Part shown: positions 59,211 to 64,000 of the stretch, piece after piece
How the letters are laid out: each line of letters starts with the position of its first letter
Position numbering within the stretch: position 1 is the first letter of the stretch
Assembly: GCA_947579605.1 (NCBI GenBank)
Contig: OX388307.1
Location: 16,965,237 to 17,029,236 of the forward strand
Direction: 5' to 3'
DNA length: 64,000 nucleotides
From: Athripsodes cinereus
Taxonomy: Eukaryota; Arthropoda; Insecta; Trichoptera; Leptoceridae
The notes under the pieces: model-generated
What the model saw: the letters and a program-made list of their open reading frames with translations, nothing else
Databases searched by the model: none
Told to the model about the DNA's origin: nothing
Made by a program: the position numbers and the translations under genes

Positions 59211-59430
59211 CGCATTCCGTGGAGCTTCTGGCAAAGAATTAATCTCACATTCTTTCTCGTAAGTTTTCGAGTGTCTTGTAAAAGGCAGGTGTTCTAAAAA
59301 GTTATTTTACATCTTAAATTGAATGAGGTTTGCCACCCGTCCTAAATGTCTTAATTATTTTTGGCACGGAGAGGACAGTTTTAATGTTTATTAAGTATAG
59401 CTGGTCTGCTGGCTACTCCACTTGATAGTA
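59211..59430 (+). repeat. Dispersed repeat 'R' copy, full length
   Basis: CGCATTCCGTGGAGCTTCTG, GCAAAGAATTAATCTCACAT, AAGTTTTCGAGTGTCTTGTA, AATGAGGTTTGCCACCCGTC, GGCACGGAGAGGACAGTTTT, CTGGTCTGCTGGCTACTCCA. This copy links the left and right halves and gives a minimum length of about 220 bases. Confidence 0.7.
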
Positions 59431-59729
59431 GTACTTGTCATTTAAATAAATAATATATTGAGATTATAATGATAATATTATGTGTGAATTTTCCTTTAAA
59501 TCTAGTGCAAGATAAAACACCTGTGAATTGATTGAACCCACCTTGGCACTTTTACAGGTAGACAAACGTACATGCAAAATATGATTAAGAATAATGATGC
59601 ACCGTATTTACCACAATACCTACACACTATTTCATAATAATTATATTATGTAGACAGGTAAGTACATAATATTATATACATTATAATGTGATACATCGTT
59701 CCGATGACTCCTTTTGGTTTATTACTCAC

Positions 59730-59958
59730 CGATATCGTAATATCCAACTAACACTAACGGGATTTTGTGCGCAAGACCGATCATTTTCACACAATACAGT
59801 AGGTATAACAAACACCCGACACTGCGAATTGTAACCACTTTACAAAAAGGTAGGTTTTCCATCACTCCATAAATTTTCAACAGTCCTACAAAACAAGTCA
59901 TCCAGAGAATGAGAGACGTCATAACAAGATACATTATTTTGAAATTTGTGTCATTCAA
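59730..59958 (-). CDS. Possible exon of an unidentified membrane protein
   Basis: From an ATG at 59958 the minus strand reads 76 residues to a canonical donor (GTGAGT at 59729). Two hydrophobic stretches are visible: MYLVMTSLILWMTCFVGLL and GCLLYLLYCVKMIGLA, then HKIPLVLVGYYDIG. The composition is that of a multi-spanning protein, more protein-like than other orphan frames here. No family was recognised, and no following exon could be paired downstream (phase 1 required). It may be a true first coding exon or chance. Confidence 0.35.
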
Positions 59959-60072
59959 AATTATATTTAAGCGATAAAATAATATCTAATAAGATTTTGA
60001 TGAATTTAAACGATACATACATAAAGAATATTGTATTTTATAACTGTTTTTTTTGTAGAACTCCATAATTTA

Positions 60073-60207
60073 ATGTAAATAAAAACAAAAAAAACTTTGT
60101 CGAGTTTACTATGTACTTTTGACAAAGACATAACATGTCGAAACCTGGTCACTGAATAAAAGTAGGTACATAGTAAATCTCGACAAAGTTTTTTGTTTTT
60201 ATTTACA
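60073..60207. mobile_element. Fold-back element, Penelope-like, hammerhead-like core
   Basis: Left arm ATGTAAATAAAAACAAAAAA and CTTTGTCGAG pair with CTCGACAAAG and TTTTTTGTTTTTATTTACAT on the right. TTTACTATGTAC/GTACATAGTAAA also pair. The centre reads TTGACAAAGACATAACATGTCGAAACCTGGTC in two parts: stem GACAT/ATGTC directly before GAAAC, as in hammerhead-like termini, but the CTGANGA part is mutated. Confidence 0.55.
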
Positions 60208-61245
60208 TAAAGAATATTATATTCGCAAACAACGATTATCCAAGCAAATGATTACATATGGGCATATTAATAATATTAATTCAAAGGTCTAATTATTGTA
60301 TTAATAAAATTGTATGTATGTATTATAGATTACACACCTACCAACACATACACATTATTATTAGGTACAGGTTCTCGCTTGCAAGTTGGTAAATGCGTGT
60401 CGAGTGCAATCATTATTTTATGAAAATAGGTAGATAGTTATCTCTATATAAGTATTTATTTACCGGTACCAATTTTAATTATTCAAATTTTTAATATAAC
60501 TTAACGCATTGTAAATATGAATAGGTTCCTACCTACTTGTTCAAAAGTACCTACAGTATATTATATTTGCAACCTAGATAATTTATTCCAAAACATGAAA
60601 ACGGTAAATATAATATTTATTTATTTATTTATTTCAATTTTACAGGATACATACAGTTGATACAAAAAATACAATGGTCTATAACATATTTAGCAATAAG
60701 CAAACCAGTGAAGATCCCTATATTACCCTCATGTGCTCTACAAACATACATAACTAAACACAACAGATAAATCAACAAACAACAATTACAATAGAATAGA
60801 GTAAATTATGTAAAAAAAAAATCAATAGAATAATGCTCACAAAGCAATAATCGTAGGATTAAACAATAAAACATATATGTATACGTGTACATACATACAC
60901 CTATTACATATTATATTATATCCTGCAGAGTTTTGGAAAAGAATGGAACTTTTACTATTTTCTCATCAAATTATTATAATCGTACACAGAGCAAATATTC
61001 GTACGGTGTTACTATACGAAATGGATATTCTACAAAGATGATATTATGTATATTATTGTATTTATTACAAAGTATAATAAACTACATAGATTAGCTACTC
61101 TATATACTTGTAGGATAGATATTATGCGATAATATAAGGTGTAAATTAATTGACATTACACGTTACGGTGATATTCTACATCATTAATGTAATAGAACCA
61201 CATTACCTATCTATGTATGCATTACCATCCCAGTAATATCATAAA

Positions 61246-62875
61246 ATGGGTTATCATGATACAATTGATGAAGGAGATTCACCAGTTTCAAGACAATATA
61301 AGCAGTTTGAGATCGTGAATGAGAGTGAAATCGAAACTATAGTGAACTCAATGAAGGGTGGAACGTCGCCTGGTTTTGACGGTGTAACTGTTGAGATATT
61401 AAAGACTAATCTTGCACAACTGGTGAGGCCACTCACTTACATAATTAATAACAGTTTAAAGGAAGGAGTTTTCCCATCTATCTATAAAATCACACATGTT
61501 ACTCCGGTATTCAAGTCTGGCGATAGGAAGAACCCAACAAATTATAGACCGATATCACTTACTTCAAGTATTGCTAAAATCTATGAAAGAGTAGTGAAAA
61601 AAAGAATACTCAAATATACTGATGATAATGCTATATTTAGTAGAAATCAATATGGGTTTAGAGAAGGAATTGGGACAGAGGATGCTATTGCCAGATTGAC
61701 ATCTGTGGTCTGCAATGCATTGGATAATGGTAAAAAATGTATTGGATTATTCATAGACCTACAAAAGGCTTTTGATAGTATTAGCCATGAGAGATTAATA
61801 CGTAGACTAAATAAAATTGGGTTCGATGATGCATGTTTAAATTGGTTGAGAAGCTACTTATATAACCGAGAGCAGCATGTCAGGTTGAGAGATGTGTTGA
61901 GCGACCATGCTTGTTCCACTTATGGCATACCACAAGGCACATTCTTGGGGCCTATAATGTTTTTAATATATGTAAATAATCTGTTTGATATATTCGATAT
62001 ATTATATAAATATTCGATCTGAAATTGTTTCTTTCGCAGATGATACGGTGATGTTATCTGTGGGTGACACATGGGATGAGGTTGTTGAAGTGGCAAATGT
62101 GGAGATGGGTGTTCTAAGATCATGGTTCGACCTAAATTTGTTAACGCTGAATGCTCGAAAGACTGCTGTGCTTCCTTTCTCTATTAATGAAAAAAATGTA
62201 CCTAAAAATTTGGATGTTAGAATCCACCGCTATGATTGTGATATGAAATGTTATGGTGAAGAAACTGAATGTGTTAGATTGAAAGTACATAGTTCGGTTA
62301 GGTATTTGGGTGTGCTGGTTGATTCGGAATTAAAATGGAGAGATCAATTGTTTATGACTGTAGAGAGATTGAGAAAGATATTTTATGTATTTTATCGTCT
62401 CAGAAGTTTTCTATGTACGAATGTGTTAAAAATGGTTTACTATGCTCTTGCGCAGTCGGTTATGCAGTATGGAATAATAGGATGGGGAGGAATATATTCT
62501 ACCAGCTTGAAGCCACTTTACATCATACAGCGAAAAATTATTAAGATTATATTGCATAAGCCGAGTGATTACCCATCTGACCAACTGTTTTCTGACTTTG
62601 GAGTATTAAGATTGGACACAATATATAGGAGACAAGCTGTACTGCGTATTTGTAAGGAATATATAACTGATCCGATCCACCCGGTGGAGTGCATTAGCAC
62701 ATTGCCTCGTTTAGGTGGTCTTATAAAAATACCAAAAAAAAACACAACGTTTGCGCAAAACCACTACTCCTACCTAGGAGTGAAGTGGTATAATGCTTTG
62801 CCGGTGGATTGCAAGGATCTAGCAAATATTGGTATAGCTAAGTTTAAGTTAGCTTTAAAAAAGTTAATGAAGTAG
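61246..62875 (+). pseudogene. Non-LTR retrotransposon reverse transcriptase, 5'-truncated, one frameshift
   Basis: The first frame (61246-62022) carries GGTSPGFDGVTVEILK, NYRPISLTSSIAKIYE, FSRNQYGFREGIGTEDA, FIDLQKAFDSISHERLIRRL and YGIPQGTFLGPIMFLIYVNN. The second frame (61985-62875) continues with VSFADDTVML, RYLGVLVDSELKWRDQL and QYGIIGWGG to LKKLMK. These are RT motifs of an APE-type LINE (jockey/CR1 range). A single shift near 61990-62020 separates the frames. No endonuclease domain lies upstream, as expected from 5' truncation. An A-rich tail ends at about 63205. The copy looks recent: one lesion in 1.6 kb. Confidence 0.9.
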
Positions 62876-63210
62876 ATTTTTCTTCTCATTGGGTATAGAT
62901 TATTGATGATTGAAAGTGTACCTTATTGTTATTTAATTTGTACTAACATGTTTATTTTTGTACGATGTGTTTTTCTTTTTCTTTTCAAGTTTATGGAAAG
63001 TTTCAGGATTTATTCTGGTAACGTTTTTGAAATTGTTTTCTTTTTGTTTACTTTTGTATTGTTTTGTAATATTGTAACAATGTAGCTCACTTCAAAACAC
63101 GAGATTTTCTCTTTTTGAAGTTGAGTCATTGAAAAATAATGTTTTATTTATATGAATTTGTTAACTATGTAAATATGTTATAAAAAAAAATATAAATAAA
63201 ATAAAATTAT
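62876..63210 (+). repeat. 3' untranslated tail of the LINE
   Basis: T-rich sequence after the RT frame, ending in ATAAAAAAAAATATAAATAA and AATAAAATTATT. Consistent with the poly(A)-like end of a LINE insertion; the target duplication was not identified. Confidence 0.55.
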
Positions 63211-64000
63211 TATATTAACGAATGAGTAATCCCTTTTAAACATTGCAACACACTCTCATCACTTCCTGAAAGACTGACAAATGAGGCATATTCATACATA
63301 ATAATAATATGTAGATACAAGGAATTGTATCGACCTAGATCACATACGTTTTACGAATAACCTCAATAATAGACACTACATGTCAAGTAAAAGGATATTT
63401 AGTAGAGAAAATATCCTGGTTGGATAACGTTTTCAGAATATCCTATAATGCAATAAAGTTGGTAAAAAAGAGCACCGCTTTTCCGTCTACAAAGTTACCG
63501 ACGACCCGGATGTTCCTTCTACACAATATACAGTTCTTATGACGAAAACAAAGTGACTTTCCTGGGGAAAAAGAAACTTAATTAGATAAGAATAAATTTG
63601 AATAGAATAGGATATTAAATCAAAAACAAAAAATATCTATCATATTCCTAAGTATAATATACTCTGAGAAAACTAATTTCATAAAAAACTTTTTTTTTGT
63701 TACTGCATATCTCATTTCACAGTATTTGGAATCGTCGAAATTCCAGAAAACAATTTTTCCGCACCCAATACACCTTGTTTACAGCCATTATGAATAAATA
63801 ACAATCATACTTCTTGGAATATTACTGTTCATAACATTTTCTTTCATTTAATTCTTCGAATTATTATCATGTTAAAAAAAACTGCGAATATTGATTTGGA
63901 AAATAACGTGCCAAAGAATTTTCCCGGTGAATAATTATTATTCTAACGGTACGTATCCATTAATATTCAACATAGACAAAAAAAAAAAACATCGGGGAAC
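63211..64000. other. Intergenic, nothing recognised
   Basis: AT-rich sequence to the right edge, no ORF of note and no recognisable repeat. Confidence 0.5.

Overview
The window is AT-rich eukaryotic DNA from an arthropod, most likely an insect and possibly a hemipteran. The lines of evidence are intron-split genes with GT..AG boundaries, an insect-type secreted peptidyl-dipeptidase, an Atossa-family gene, and a dense load of mariner, hAT-like, Penelope-like and LINE copies. The short motif TAGGTAGGTACCTAC recurs across intergenic DNA. The order is inference; nothing here fixes the species.

Three protein-coding genes can be assembled exon by exon with consistent reading phase. (1) Positions 93-8765, plus strand: the 3' part of a leucine-rich-repeat cell-surface gene (13 exons, 861 residues visible, start outside the window). 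(2) Positions 9566-15413, minus strand: a complete single-domain angiotensin-converting-enzyme-like metallopeptidase (8 exons, 757 residues) with all zinc ligands present. It is convergent with gene 1, and their stops lie 0.8 kb apart. (3) Positions 33320-40431, minus strand: an atossa/FAM214 gene (8 coding exons, 1582 residues) with the conserved C-terminal DUF4210-type block. The genes do not form a pathway; they are neighbours.

The rest is intergenic or intronic and rich in repeats. Two mariner elements are delimited by TIRs and TA duplications (4221-5506 and 20970-21901). Four short hAT-like elements have 8-bp target duplications (6048-6231, 19830-20323, 25399-25902, 55761-56282), and each carries its own short motif repeated inside. 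Other elements are two copies of a CTGTACC MITE, two fold-back MITEs sharing a terminal module, a perfect 66-bp palindrome, several Penelope-type remnants with hammerhead-like cores, a reverse-transcriptase pseudogene (61246-62875) and fragments of two other LINE types. Minisatellites of 108, 62 and 125 bp sit in introns of genes 1 and 2, and a 155-bp satellite-like repeat sits in an intron of gene 3. One dispersed unclassified repeat has about a dozen copies.

The most unusual signals are the hAT-like cohort with element-specific subterminal motifs, the recurring CTGANGA-stem-GAAA cores in fold-back elements, the exact 63-bp and 66-bp inverted repeats, and an in-frame internally deleted mariner transposase. 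The ACE-like enzyme also keeps its zinc site but has changed substrate-pocket residues and a family-atypical insertion. From about 40.5 to 61 kb, apart from one weak candidate exon at 59730-59958, no convincing coding exon is visible; the stretch may hold 5' non-coding exons of the atossa gene.
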